DNA of 64,000 nt. Source: Aliiroseovarius halocynthiae (GTDB lineage Bacteria > Pseudomonadota > Alphaproteobacteria > Rhodobacterales > Rhodobacteraceae). Positions 1 to 7,873 of this stretch are shown here, piece after piece. The notes beneath the pieces were generated by a model. It had not been told where the DNA came from. It did no database searches and was given only the letters and a program-made list of their open reading frames with translations. Numbering within the stretch: the stretch's first letter is position 1; every line of letters starts with the position of its first letter. The position numbers and the translations under genes are program-made. Where the stretch lies: assembly GCF_007004645.1 (NCBI RefSeq), contig NZ_ML660021.1, positions 124,001 through 188,000 on the forward strand, read 5' to 3'.

Positions 1-629
1 ACAGCATTCGCGCCCAACTGGACGCTGGGCGCGTGGATTTGATCTTGCTGGATGTCATGCTGGGGGACGAAAACGGCGTCGAGATCTGTGAACGTCTGCG
101 GCGCGAACAGGATGTGCCGGTCATTCTTGTGTCAGCCCTGTCGGCAGATCATCACCGGATGGCGGGCTATCAGGTCGGCGCGGATGACTATATCGCCAAG
201 CCTTTTAACCCAGAGCTTTTGCTGGCCCGCGTGCGCGCAGTGCTGCATCGTGCCCAGCGAAGCGCATCGCTTGTTTATCGCCGCAGCGTCTCGACCTTTC
301 GGTTCGCAGGCTGGTCCTATGACGCCAAGCTGGATGAGGTGACGTCGCCCCAAGGCTATCAAGTCGCGCTGTCGCGCAAGGAAACCGCGCTGTTGAAAGT
401 GCTGCTGGCCAATCCGCATATCCCGCTAACGCGCGAAGAAATCGCGACCTCGCTGGACGTGACTGGCGAAGGACAAGGGGCCGAGGCCTCGGGGCGGGCC
501 ATCGACGTGCTGGTGGGGCGTCTGCGCGGTAAGATCGAAAACGATCCCAAACATCCCGAGATGCTGCGCACCGAACGCGGAACCGGTTATGTGTTTACCG
601 CCGATGTGCAGACCGAAGAGGCATCATGA
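1..629 (+). CDS. OmpR/PhoB-family response regulator (5' end outside window)
   Basis: The frame is already open at base 3, so the N-terminus, with the first acidic pocket residues, lies outside the window. What is left is the end of a receiver domain: LILLDVML holds the phospho-acceptor Asp, VSALSADH follows, and DDYIAKPF carries the conserved Lys. A winged-helix DNA-binding domain follows, with the typical ending RTERGTGYVF. The product is a DNA-binding regulator activated by phosphorylation. Its last four bases overlap the start of the histidine kinase at 626, so the two are translationally coupled and almost certainly cognate. No target can be named from the sequence; the nearest candidate is the divergent cobalamin-controlled gene downstream, but nothing links them. 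Confidence 0.93.
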   Translation, partial: SIRAQLDAGRVDLILLDVMLGDENGVEICERLRREQDVPVILVSALSADHHRMAGYQVGADDYIAKPFNPELLLARVRAVLHRAQRSASLVYRRSVSTFRFAGWSYDAKLDEVTSPQGYQVALSRKETALLKVLLANPHIPLTREEIATSLDVTGEGQGAEASGRAIDVLVGRLRGKIENDPKHPEMLRTERGTGYVFTADVQTEEAS

Positions 630-2074
630 GCCGAGGTCTGTCGATCCGGTCACTTGGGTTTCTTCTGATCCTTGGGTGCTTCACTGCCGCATTTGCGGCA
701 GGGTGGATGTGGTTTTCTTCGGCCAAAGCCTGGCAGGATCGCCTGACCCGCAGCTATGTCACGGGCATTGCGCTGTATGAAGCGCTGCGGGTTGGGGGTG
801 AGCCGCCTGCCGGCATCCACATCGCGCCGTTGGATCAGGACCAGTCCGATTTGGCCACGCAAGGTGCGTTTTCGCAGCTGACCCGTATTCCCATGCCTGC
901 GCTGGTTACGAATATCTCGATCATCGGACCGGGGCGCGATCCGCTGTCAGGCTCGTCCTTGAGTGTGGGGATTGTGTCCAACAAGCTGCAATATTCCGTA
1001 TCCGAGCTTGTGTCTGATGAGGGGCAGGCGACCGCGCAGAAGTTCGGTAACGTCACACGTCTTTTGGCCACGTATTGCGGTGATCCGGTGCTGTTTGCAC
1101 GGATGGGCGGGCAGCCATGGTTGCGGATTGACGGGCAAGATATCTGGGGCTGTGCCACCGCCCCCACAGATCTGCGGCTGGCCGCTGTGCTGCTGGCATT
1201 GGTGGCGGCTGCGATCCTGTCGACGCTGGTTCTGGATACCTCGTCCTATTTCGATCGTTTCGCCAGCGCGCTGCGTGATCGCGGGCGTTTGGGCGGGCCG
1301 GAAAGCTATGCGGTGCAAGGCCCGGCGGAATTGCGCGAGACGGTTCTGGCGGTAAACGCCTATCTGGAACAGGAACGCGCGCAGATTTCCCAACGGGCGA
1401 TGGTGCTGTCAGGGGTCAGTCATGACCTTGGCACACCTGCCACACGCCTGCGCCTGCGCACCGCGCTGATCAAGGAAAAGGACCTGCGCCAGAAGCTTGA
1501 GGCGGATATCGACAGCATGACCGAGATGATCGAAAGCGTGCTGACCTATACCCGTGCCGAATTGAATGAGGAAACGCCGCGCAAACTGTCGCTGACCTCG
1601 CTGGTGGATGCATTGGTGGCGGATTATCAGGATATGGAGCGCCCGGTTTCTCTGATCGCGCAGGAACGTCCCAGTGTGGAAGCGGGGCGGTCGGTCTTCG
1701 CCACAACCTCGGGTCTTGGATCTTTGCCCGACCAGCAGCGCATCCTGATTACAGCGCGTCCGATCTCGCTGAAACGCGCGATTTCGAACCTGATCGACAA
1801 TGCGCTGAAATATGGGCGGCGGGCGTCGGTGCAACTGACGGCCACACCGGGTCACGCCACCATCGTGGTCGAGGATGAAGGGTCCGGCATGTCATCTGCG
1901 GATGTCGAGGCCGTCGTCGCCCCTTTCAAACGCGGTGACAACACGCGCGCGATTGATGGTTTCGGGCTTGGCCTGACCATTGTGGCGACAGTGGCCGAGC
2001 AGCACGGCGGGCGGCTATATTTTGAAACCGGCCAACACGGCCTGCGTGCCTGTCTGGAAATCTGCCGCCGATAA
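626..2074 (+). CDS. Sensor histidine kinase
   Basis: Inner-membrane sensor kinase of 482 residues that should phosphorylate the regulator just upstream. One membrane helix lies near residues 8-30 and a second near 182-203; the roughly 150-residue stretch between them is the periplasmic sensor domain and resembles nothing I recognise. The H-box SHDLGTPATR puts the phospho-accepting His near residue 266. The ATPase domain has the N-box NLIDNALKYG near 388, the G1 box DEGSGM near 417 and the G2 box GFGLGLT near 446. The usual Pro of the H-box (HDLRTPL) is kept but the Arg is Gly. The ATG at 626 overlaps the regulator stop. Signal unknown. Confidence 0.93.
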   Translation: MSRGLSIRSLGFLLILGCFTAAFAAGWMWFSSAKAWQDRLTRSYVTGIALYEALRVGGEPPAGIHIAPLDQDQSDLATQGAFSQLTRIPMPALVTNISIIGPGRDPLSGSSLSVGIVSNKLQYSVSELVSDEGQATAQKFGNVTRLLATYCGDPVLFARMGGQPWLRIDGQDIWGCATAPTDLRLAAVLLALVAAAILSTLVLDTSSYFDRFASALRDRGRLGGPESYAVQGPAELRETVLAVNAYLEQERAQISQRAMVLSGVSHDLGTPATRLRLRTALIKEKDLRQKLEADIDSMTEMIESVLTYTRAELNEETPRKLSLTSLVDALVADYQDMERPVSLIAQERPSVEAGRSVFATTSGLGSLPDQQRILITARPISLKRAISNLIDNALKYGRRASVQLTATPGHATIVVEDEGSGMSSADVEAVVAPFKRGDNTRAIDGFGLGLTIVATVAEQHGGRLYFETGQHGLRACLEICRR

Positions 2075-2092
2075 GCCGACCGCGCCCTGCGC

Positions 2093-2488
2093 CTAAGACA
2101 ATGCCACCGCGCCTGCTTCGACGGCCAACATCATCGATGGCTCATGCGCAAGTTGGTGCTGCGATGCGTCACACTGATGTCCCGGCCAGTGATCCCCCGC
2201 CTGCGCACAGCTTTGTGCGAACTCCACTAGCTGGTAAATGTCATCGTCTGCCGTGACGCCTGCAAACAGATACGACGCATCGCGCGTGCTGTGATAGGTG
2301 AGGGTGCAGGGTCGCACACAGTCTTCCATGCAGGCCGTGCCTGAGATCTCGAACGCGTCGGTGATCGTGTCGCCGGCCGCCTCGATTGCGCTGCGTAGGC
2401 GTTTGATCAGGTCATAGCCAACACGGCAAGTGTCGCCCGTATGTGGACAGGTCGTGCAAAGTGTAATGTGATGATGTGGTGTGCCCAT
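2093..2488 (-). CDS. DUF1636 (CxxC metal-binding-like) protein, cobalamin-riboswitch controlled
   Basis: A 131-residue soluble protein with the DUF1636 Cys pattern: CTTC at residues 11-14, a following GDTC, and CMEDCVRPC in the centre. Such Cys clusters suggest a metal or Fe-S site. Members of this family are often found beside cobalamin biosynthesis or cobalt uptake genes, and here a cobalamin riboswitch lies about 110 bases upstream on the same strand, so the protein is probably made when B12 is scarce. Its biochemical role is unknown. The start at 2488 has GGAGGG about 5 bases upstream. The roughly 30 residues at the C-terminus, after the VEFAQ segment, are probably outside the conserved domain. 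No other B12 gene is nearby. Confidence 0.85.
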   Translation of the reverse strand: MGTPHHHITLCTTCPHTGDTCRVGYDLIKRLRSAIEAAGDTITDAFEISGTACMEDCVRPCTLTYHSTRDASYLFAGVTADDDIYQLVEFAQSCAQAGDHWPGHQCDASQHQLAHEPSMMLAVEAGAVALS

Positions 2489-2558
2489 GTCGCCCTCCGC
2501 GATGAAGCGGGGCGCAAGCAGACATGTTTTCAGACGGTATAAGCCGTATCGCCATCAT
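2412..2558 (-). CDS. Candidate 48-codon upstream ORF in the riboswitch leader
   Basis: Just below the riboswitch, a perfect AGGAGG (2561-2566, read on the minus strand) is followed by tandem ATGATG. The frame opened there runs 48 codons, crosses the start of the DUF1636 gene in another frame and ends at 2412. The peptide resembles nothing I know. It may be a leader that couples riboswitch state to DUF1636 translation, a relic of an older start, or chance. The strong Shine-Dalgarno sequence is the only positive evidence. Confidence 0.3.
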   Translation of the reverse strand: MMAIRLIPSENMSACAPLHRGGRHGHTTSSHYTLHDLSTYGRHLPCWL

Positions 2559-2568
2559 GACCTCCTGT

Positions 2569-2585
2569 CCGGACGCCCCGTCCGG
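2569..2585 (-). promoter_or_regulatory. Hairpin between riboswitch and Shine-Dalgarno sequence
   Basis: A six-pair stem, CCGGAC with GTCCGG around a five-base loop, lies between the end of the cobalamin aptamer and the AGGAGG. No U-run follows, so control of translation seems likelier than termination. The AGGTC that overlaps the Shine-Dalgarno region could also pair with GACCT in the 3' strand of the aptamer. The role in the switch is inferred. Confidence 0.4.
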
Positions 2586-2601
2586 GTTGAGTTTCAGTTA
2601 C

Positions 2602-2780
2602 GATGGCAGGTCTCCTGACTTGCGGGTCGTTGCGAAGCTGGCCTTCCCGGAGTGTCCCAGTGGCATATCAGCGTTGCTCGCCGCTTACAGTTGCGGGGGC
2701 AGTCACGGACTTGGCACCAACAAGCGGCACCGCACCGTATTCCCTTTTATTCCGGGCCCAATTGGTACCCGAAAACCATC
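2602..2780 (-). ncRNA. Cobalamin (AdoCbl-type) riboswitch
   Basis: Read on the minus strand, the conserved landmarks come in order: GGGAATACGGTGC, then ACTGCCCCCGCAACTGTAAG, CCACTG, GGGAAGGC, GACCCGCAAGTCAGGAGACC and TGCC. The outer P1 helix closes with GATGG (2776-2780) against CCATC (2602-2606). The RNA binds cobalamin and normally represses the gene below it when B12 is plentiful; the target here is DUF1636 at 2093-2488. The match is close enough that the aptamer should be intact. A plus-strand open frame over this stretch is an artefact of the structured RNA. Confidence 0.95.
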
Positions 2781-3044
2781 ACAGGCCATTTCAACGAAAT
2801 TCCGCAATGGGTCAAGGGGAGTCAGCACCGGCGGTCATGACGTCGAGTGATGTGAGAGGGGCTGCAGGCCGCCCGGCGCTTCTTCAGGGTGCTCGCATCC
2901 CTTTCGGCGGCGCGTCCGATTTTCTGGGCCAGTTTGCGGACGTAGCCTTGTAATACTGCCACAACCGGACCTGCTCAGCGATGAGGTGTCGGGCCTTTGC
3001 CGCTATTTGTGTCTTCAACGCGAACGGCGGCAATTTGTTGGATC

Positions 3045-3809
3045 CTATTTGTGTCTTTCTGCCCACAGGGTCATTGCTTGTGCCAGCCATTGGCTAAACC
3101 CCTCTGAAAGCGTTTCATAACGGGCGATAAAGTCAGGATGAGCCAGATAAAGTTCGGCCAACTTGGCATAGGCAGCAGCGGTGCAGGGGTATCCCCACAT
3201 CTCGGCTACCCAATTCTGATGGGCGGCCAGATTTGCCAATTTAGGGTCGCATCCCGCTTCGTAAGAGGTAACAAGCTCCGCCTCGATCCCTTTCAGTTGT
3301 TCATTCTGGGAGTTCAGAATGTCGCCCTTGCCGGCGCTTAGGTTTTCGCGTGATCTGGCGATCTCTGCGGCCATATCCTGACCGTATGTCGCAACCAGCC
3401 AGGCTTCGTAATCTGCCTGCTTTTCCTTGGGAAAAGGTTTGTAAAGGTCTTCGATTGTCATGGGGTCGTCTCCGTTCAGTTTTGCAATGGTCCGATCGAG
3501 CGTGGCAATGATCGCCGCTTGCTCGGACAAAGCCTTCGCAACCTTTTCGCGGTGCGAGGTCAGCCTTTCGACACGATTGCCAGTGCCCAAAAGTTCAGCG
3601 ATCTCGTTCAGAGGCATGTTTGCCGCGCGGTAGAATAGGATTTCCTGCAACCTGAGAAGTTCAGGCTGCCGATAAATCCGATACCCTTTGGCGGTCACAA
3701 AGGCCGGTTTGAGCAGTTCAAGCGAGTCATAGTGGTGCAGCATGCGAACAGTTACTCCCGCAGCCTGTGCCAACTCGCCAACGGTATATTCTTCGATTCG
3801 GTTTTCCAT
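3045..3809 (-). CDS. MerR-family transcriptional regulator with TipAS-like ligand domain
   Basis: A 254-residue regulator. Residues 7-75 form a MerR winged helix (YTVGELAQAAGVTVRMLHHY, then GYRIYRQPEL), followed by a dimerisation coiled coil near 75-110. The C-terminal ~140 residues have the helical TipAS character, rich in Trp, Tyr and Glu (NWVAEMWGYP near 200), which in TipA-type regulators binds thiopeptides and other hydrophobic ligands. GAGGGG just before ATG 3809 supports the start. A dyad TGAC-N11-GTCA at 3827-3845 lies just upstream and could be an autoregulatory operator. It is not clear which genes it controls; the adenylation/reductase operon next to it on the same strand is one option. 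Confidence 0.88.
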   Translation of the reverse strand: MENRIEEYTVGELAQAAGVTVRMLHHYDSLELLKPAFVTAKGYRIYRQPELLRLQEILFYRAANMPLNEIAELLGTGNRVERLTSHREKVAKALSEQAAIIATLDRTIAKLNGDDPMTIEDLYKPFPKEKQADYEAWLVATYGQDMAAEIARSRENLSAGKGDILNSQNEQLKGIEAELVTSYEAGCDPKLANLAAHQNWVAEMWGYPCTAAAYAKLAELYLAHPDFIARYETLSEGFSQWLAQAMTLWAERHK

Positions 3810-3865
3810 GACCCCTCGATGGGGCCTGACCCAACGTGAGAGTCAACAGCGCAAACAAAGGGCTA

Positions 3866-3958
3866 GCCCTCGATCACCATCACGTTCAAATTACCCGACC
3901 GGTCGAAGCGGATCGTTGTGACCCGCTTCAGAACCTTGGTTTCGATGGCTTTTGCGCG
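3866..3958 (-). other. In-frame coding-like tail after the stop of the membrane reductase gene
   Basis: Directly after the TGA of the gene at 3959-5275, the same frame stays open for 31 codons to a TAG. It reads as a plausible protein end (KVLKRVTTIRFDRSGN, then LNVMVIEG), with about three quarters of third positions G or C. There is no usual start codon in it. It may be the remnant of a lost downstream gene, a readthrough extension, or chance. Confidence 0.25.
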
Positions 3959-5275
3959 TCAGCTGTCCCAGATCGCGCCATAGGCGGGGATGCCAAGGCT
4001 TTCCATGTCATGCACAACCCTGCGCGTCAGTTTCTGGTTCGAGATCACGATCACCGCCTCGGCCCCGCTGTCACGCACCGCCTGCAGGGCAAGGGCAGAC
4101 AGGTTCGGTTTTCCGTCCGTATCCGTATCCCAGATCACCGGATTTTCGGTGCTGGCCTCAATCTCGTCCACGATTGCATCGCCATAGGTTGCCCGGGGGC
4201 TGCGTGTGGACCAGATCAGACGGTTTGGCACCATACCTTTCAGAAGGTGTGGCAGGATGGGGCCGATGCCAGACCCAGTACCCACATAGACGACGCTGGT
4301 GAACAGCTTTTCTATCCGAGCAACGCCCGATGTGGTGATCCCCTTCACCCACACATGGCTTGGCGGGTTGTCGATGAAATCTCCGGTCCAGTCGCCTGCA
4401 CGGCTGATTGCCAGACGGTATCCGGGCTTGCCGGGCGTAGGGATGTTGGCGAAGGAATGATACTGACCAAAGGGCGTATGTGACAGCGCGTTTGAACTGC
4501 CCGCGAAGGGCGTATCGCCATAATCAAATCCAGCAATCACCACGTGGTTCGAGGGTTTGTCGATCTCGACCTTCACGCGCTTCAGGGTCAGCCAAGGCGA
4601 CAGGATCGACAGGGTAATCAGCAGCAGCATCCAGAAGGCGGGGGTCTGTGTCAGCGTCCCCCCCATGTCATGGGTGATCGAGACTGTCTGTGCCCAAAAC
4701 AGCCCCAGCACAGTCCAACCGACAAAACGGTGTATGCCCTCAAACGTGTTGTGGAATTTCGCGCGGATCGGACCAATGGCAGAGATGATCATCAGAAACA
4801 TCAGACCAACCATAGTGGCGCTTAGCCCCAGCGTCAGATCAGACGGAAGCGCTGCGCCGCTAACGCGGTTCGCCACCATCGCGAACAACAGGAAGCCAAA
4901 CCAGATCGTGCCGGTCACGGTGCCGCCGGAATGTAGTCCACCAAAGTGAAAGACCTTGCCCGCGCCCCAGCGAATCCAAAGGGGCCAGCTGGTGGGAATG
5001 CGGGTCGCCAGCCAGAACAACGCATTCACCACGCGCTGCTGGCGGATCAGGATGCCAAGTGACAGGTTGATCAGCGCCATGTCGGCAATCGGGCCAAGCG
5101 TATAAGCCGTGCCGTCATGCCAGTATCCATCGCGCAGACCGATGCCAAAGACGGTCAGGTTGACCACTGCCACCAGAAAGGCCAATCGGCGATATTCCAT
5201 CAGGGCCGGGTGACGTGTGATGCGCCGCCAGCGTGGGGCGGCTGTTTCGATATTTACTGATTCAGTAGCCATCAT
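3959..5275 (-). CDS. Polytopic membrane oxidoreductase with ferredoxin-reductase-like C-terminal domain
   Basis: A 438-residue protein. The N-terminal ~240 residues hold about six hydrophobic helices with His residues inside or near them (for example VFHFGGLHSGG near 110 and NTFEGIHRFVG near 185), a layout like the membrane domain of ferric-reductase-type proteins. The soluble C-terminal ~190 residues resemble an NAD(P)-binding flavoprotein reductase module: VYVGTGSGIGP near 330, and a C-terminal end with an aromatic residue (AIWDS). Electron transfer across or at the membrane is the likely activity; the substrate is unknown. Its ATG overlaps the TGA of the adenylation gene, so the two are made together. 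Fungal membrane flavoproteins of the TmpA type may be relatives; that is recollection, not a search. Confidence 0.7.
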   Translation of the reverse strand: MMATESVNIETAAPRWRRITRHPALMEYRRLAFLVAVVNLTVFGIGLRDGYWHDGTAYTLGPIADMALINLSLGILIRQQRVVNALFWLATRIPTSWPLWIRWGAGKVFHFGGLHSGGTVTGTIWFGFLLFAMVANRVSGAALPSDLTLGLSATMVGLMFLMIISAIGPIRAKFHNTFEGIHRFVGWTVLGLFWAQTVSITHDMGGTLTQTPAFWMLLLITLSILSPWLTLKRVKVEIDKPSNHVVIAGFDYGDTPFAGSSNALSHTPFGQYHSFANIPTPGKPGYRLAISRAGDWTGDFIDNPPSHVWVKGITTSGVARIEKLFTSVVYVGTGSGIGPILPHLLKGMVPNRLIWSTRSPRATYGDAIVDEIEASTENPVIWDTDTDGKPNLSALALQAVRDSGAEAVIVISNQKLTRRVVHDMESLGIPAYGAIWDS

Positions 5276-6900
5276 TTCAGCTCCACACCACGGGTTTCAA
5301 CCTCGGCCTTGGCCATGTCCAAGAGCAGACGCTTGTCGATCTTGCCGCGTGCGGTGCGGGGCAGTTCGTCCAACGCCATCACAAGGGCGGGTTTGTTGTA
5401 ATAGGGCAGCCGATCCACGACCGATTGGGTCGCCAGTTCGGGATCGGCCGTCGCGGGCGCGATGAAGCTGACCAGATTGCGGTCGTCATATTTCAACGTC
5501 ACCGCCTGTTCGCAGCCCTCGGACATTTCCAGCGCTGAGGATACGCCGTCCAGCTCGACCCGGAAGCCGCAGATCTTGACCAGATCGTCGACGCGGCCGT
5601 GATGCAGAAGCTCTCCGTCATCGGTCCACGATCCCAGATCGCGGGTGTTGAACATTATGTGGCCGGGGCGGAACGGATCGGGGCGATAGCGTTCATCCGT
5701 CAGGTTCGGGTTCGCCAGATAGCCTGCGGTCACGCAGTCACCGCCCGCCCACATCGTGCCTTTCTCGCCAATTGGCAGCGGGGACAGATCTTCGTCCAGC
5801 ACATAAACGGTGTTGTTGGGGGTAGGGCGGCCGATGGACAGCTCGGCTTTGTGGGCGCTGTGCGGCTCGGCAGTGTTGATGATCGTCGTTTCGGTCGGCC
5901 CGCACGAGTTATAGAAGGTGCAGAATTGCGACCATGCATCGGCCAAGGGGCGCGGGCAGGGTTCACCCGCGACGGCGGCAGCCTTGATGTGCTGGCAGCC
6001 TTCGACGTCCAACGTGTTCAGGATCGAGGGCGTGCCAATCAGGATGTCCACCTTGGCCGCGGTTTCGGCAATCGATTTGCCACGGATAACCAAAGTGGCG
6101 CCGTTAGACAGGGCACCCAAAGTCTCCCACGCGGCCATATCAAAGGCGATGGACAGGATCTGCCCCACACGCAGACCCGGGCGCATGCCCAGATTGCCGG
6201 GGCGGGTTTGAAGGATGTTGCACAGGTTTCTGTGCGTCACCTGTACACCGTTCGGCACCCCGGTCGTGCCCGAAGTGAACAGCACCATGGCGCGGTCATC
6301 GGGTTGCAGCAGATAGTCCTTTCCTTGGGGCGCGATAGCCGGGCGGGATGTGTCGCTCATCACCTCGTCAATCGCAATCAGCACCTGATGATCCCGGTCA
6401 ACAGGCACGTCATCCGCCAGACGCGACAGGGTCAGCAGAACCTTAGCTTCGGTTTGTTTGGCGATGTATTTCAGACCCTCGATCGGCGCGACGCCCACAT
6501 GCTGCGGAGCATAGGCTGCGCCCACTTTCATGACCGCCAGTATACCGACGACCATCTCGATCGAGCGTTGCAGATACAGGCCGACCACTTGGCCACGCTT
6601 CACGCCCTGTTGGGCCAATAGGTTCGCCAACCGATCTGACGCCTGATCCAGCGCGCCATAGGTGATCGACGCGCCCTGATGTTCGGCAGCGGTCACGTCG
6701 GGTTGTAGGGCCGCATAATAGCTGAAGCCCTCTAATATGGTTGCGAAGCGGGGGGTGACGGATGGGCCCCATCCAAAGCGAAAGAAACGGTCGCGGTCAA
6801 AGGCCGAAAGCGCCTGCAAATCGAGTTGATTCGCAGCGCTTGGCGCAATGGAGTTCTGGCGAGGGGTATGGAGCTGGGTCTCGGATGCAAGGTCTTGCAT
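5272..6900 (-). CDS. Stand-alone NRPS-type adenylation (AMP-forming) enzyme
   Basis: A 542-residue member of the ANL superfamily without a carrier domain. Core motifs are visible: A3 LFTSGTTGVPNGV near 203 (the usual Lys is Asn), A4 AFDMAAWE, A5 NSCGPTETT, A7 TRDLG, A8 GRVDDLVKICGFRVEL and A10 ARGKIDK with its catalytic Lys near 518. The Asp in FDxxxWE is the residue that binds the alpha-amino group in NRPS adenylation domains, so an amino acid is a likelier substrate than a fatty acid. AAGGAGA lies 8 bases before ATG 6900. It overlaps the membrane reductase by four bases. An activated aminoacyl product handed to a membrane redox partner is an inference; an amino-acid-modifying or signal-making pathway is possible. 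Confidence 0.8.
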   Translation of the reverse strand: MQDLASETQLHTPRQNSIAPSAANQLDLQALSAFDRDRFFRFGWGPSVTPRFATILEGFSYYAALQPDVTAAEHQGASITYGALDQASDRLANLLAQQGVKRGQVVGLYLQRSIEMVVGILAVMKVGAAYAPQHVGVAPIEGLKYIAKQTEAKVLLTLSRLADDVPVDRDHQVLIAIDEVMSDTSRPAIAPQGKDYLLQPDDRAMVLFTSGTTGVPNGVQVTHRNLCNILQTRPGNLGMRPGLRVGQILSIAFDMAAWETLGALSNGATLVIRGKSIAETAAKVDILIGTPSILNTLDVEGCQHIKAAAVAGEPCPRPLADAWSQFCTFYNSCGPTETTIINTAEPHSAHKAELSIGRPTPNNTVYVLDEDLSPLPIGEKGTMWAGGDCVTAGYLANPNLTDERYRPDPFRPGHIMFNTRDLGSWTDDGELLHHGRVDDLVKICGFRVELDGVSSALEMSEGCEQAVTLKYDDRNLVSFIAPATADPELATQSVVDRLPYYNKPALVMALDELPRTARGKIDKRLLLDMAKAEVETRGVELK

Positions 6901-7057
6901 GGCTAAATCTCCTTATTGGTGTGTCTGCTATTGTAGTAATGGGAAAAAAACCCATTTACACATCACAAAGGCTGACGTCGCCTCACGTCCATGTGTGAAA
7001 CTGATACAAATCCTGCTGAATTCGTCGTAAGTTCCTTGAGGGGAAAGGGAATCTGTA

Positions 7058-7873
7058 TTGAGCGAAAAAACGCCTGACATGTTTTCGGACGCGTTGTCTG
7101 ATCTGCTCGCACCACTTGCGCGGGCGATGGTTGCCCATGGTGTAACCGTTGGGGCGGTGACAGAATCAATGAAAGTGGCGCTTTTGAATGCGGCGATTGA
7201 GGCGCAGGGGGAAGACGTGTCGGACAGTCGGGTAAGTGTCATGACCGGATTGCATCGCAAGGATGTGCGCCGTCTGCGCTCGGACGCGCCGATGACGGAT
7301 GGACGCAAAACCGCAAACCGGCTGGCACTGCTGATTGGGCACTGGGCCACAGCGCCGGATTTTCTGGGGGAAAACGACCGCCCCCGCGCATTGCCGCGCG
7401 ATATATCTTCTGAAGGGCCGGGGTTTGACGATCTGGTGCGGCACGTGCGGTTGGATGCGGCCCCGGGAACGATGCGGCGGGCGCTGCTGGATCACGGTGC
7501 GGTTACAGAAGACGACGATGGCCGGCTGCACCTTGTCACCAATGCTTTGGTGCCCGGCGCCGGTTCGAAAGAGCTGGTCGCCGCATACCGTGCGACATTG
7601 ACGACCCATATGACGGCTGCAACTCAGAACCTTCTGGCCGCACCCACCGAAACCCGCCATTTCGACCGTGTCGTGAAATATTCTCACCTCAGCGATGGCT
7701 CGGTCGCCGAGCTTGAGGCATTGGCGCGTGCGGAATCGCAAGCATTGCTAGAACGCCTGAATGCCCGCGCGCGTGAGCTGCAAGATCGTGACGCGGATCA
7801 GGGGGTACATGGCCGTTTCGCTGCCGGGGCGTATGTGCTGCCTGAACAAGACACCAAGAAGGACACGGAATGA
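7058..7873 (+). CDS. DUF6502 family protein
   Basis: A 271-residue soluble protein of the DUF6502 type, function unknown. The N-terminal ~90 residues look like a helix-turn-helix region (VSVMTGLHRKDVRRLRS near 60-76), so a DNA-binding role is possible. The start is a TTG at 7058, chosen because GAGGGGAAAGGGA sits 8 bases upstream; the first internal ATG lacks such a site. Its last four bases overlap the DUF5666 gene, so the two are translationally coupled. It diverges from the adenylation operon across about 155 bases that must hold promoters for both. Confidence 0.82.
   Translation: MSEKTPDMFSDALSDLLAPLARAMVAHGVTVGAVTESMKVALLNAAIEAQGEDVSDSRVSVMTGLHRKDVRRLRSDAPMTDGRKTANRLALLIGHWATAPDFLGENDRPRALPRDISSEGPGFDDLVRHVRLDAAPGTMRRALLDHGAVTEDDDGRLHLVTNALVPGAGSKELVAAYRATLTTHMTAATQNLLAAPTETRHFDRVVKYSHLSDGSVAELEALARAESQALLERLNARARELQDRDADQGVHGRFAAGAYVLPEQDTKKDTE

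Noticed and set aside
2603-2953. Plus-strand 116-codon open frame
   Set aside because: It is the reverse of the cobalamin riboswitch; structured RNA often gives such frames. No ribosome site.
2884-3090. Minus-strand 68-codon frame overlapping the end of the MerR gene
   Set aside because: No family, no ribosome site, overlaps a sure gene; at most a relic.
3836-4483. Plus-strand 215-codon frame
   Set aside because: Antisense shadow of the membrane reductase gene; composition unlike a protein.
5599-6621. Plus-strand 340-codon frame
   Set aside because: Antisense shadow of the adenylation enzyme, whose motifs are complete on the minus strand.
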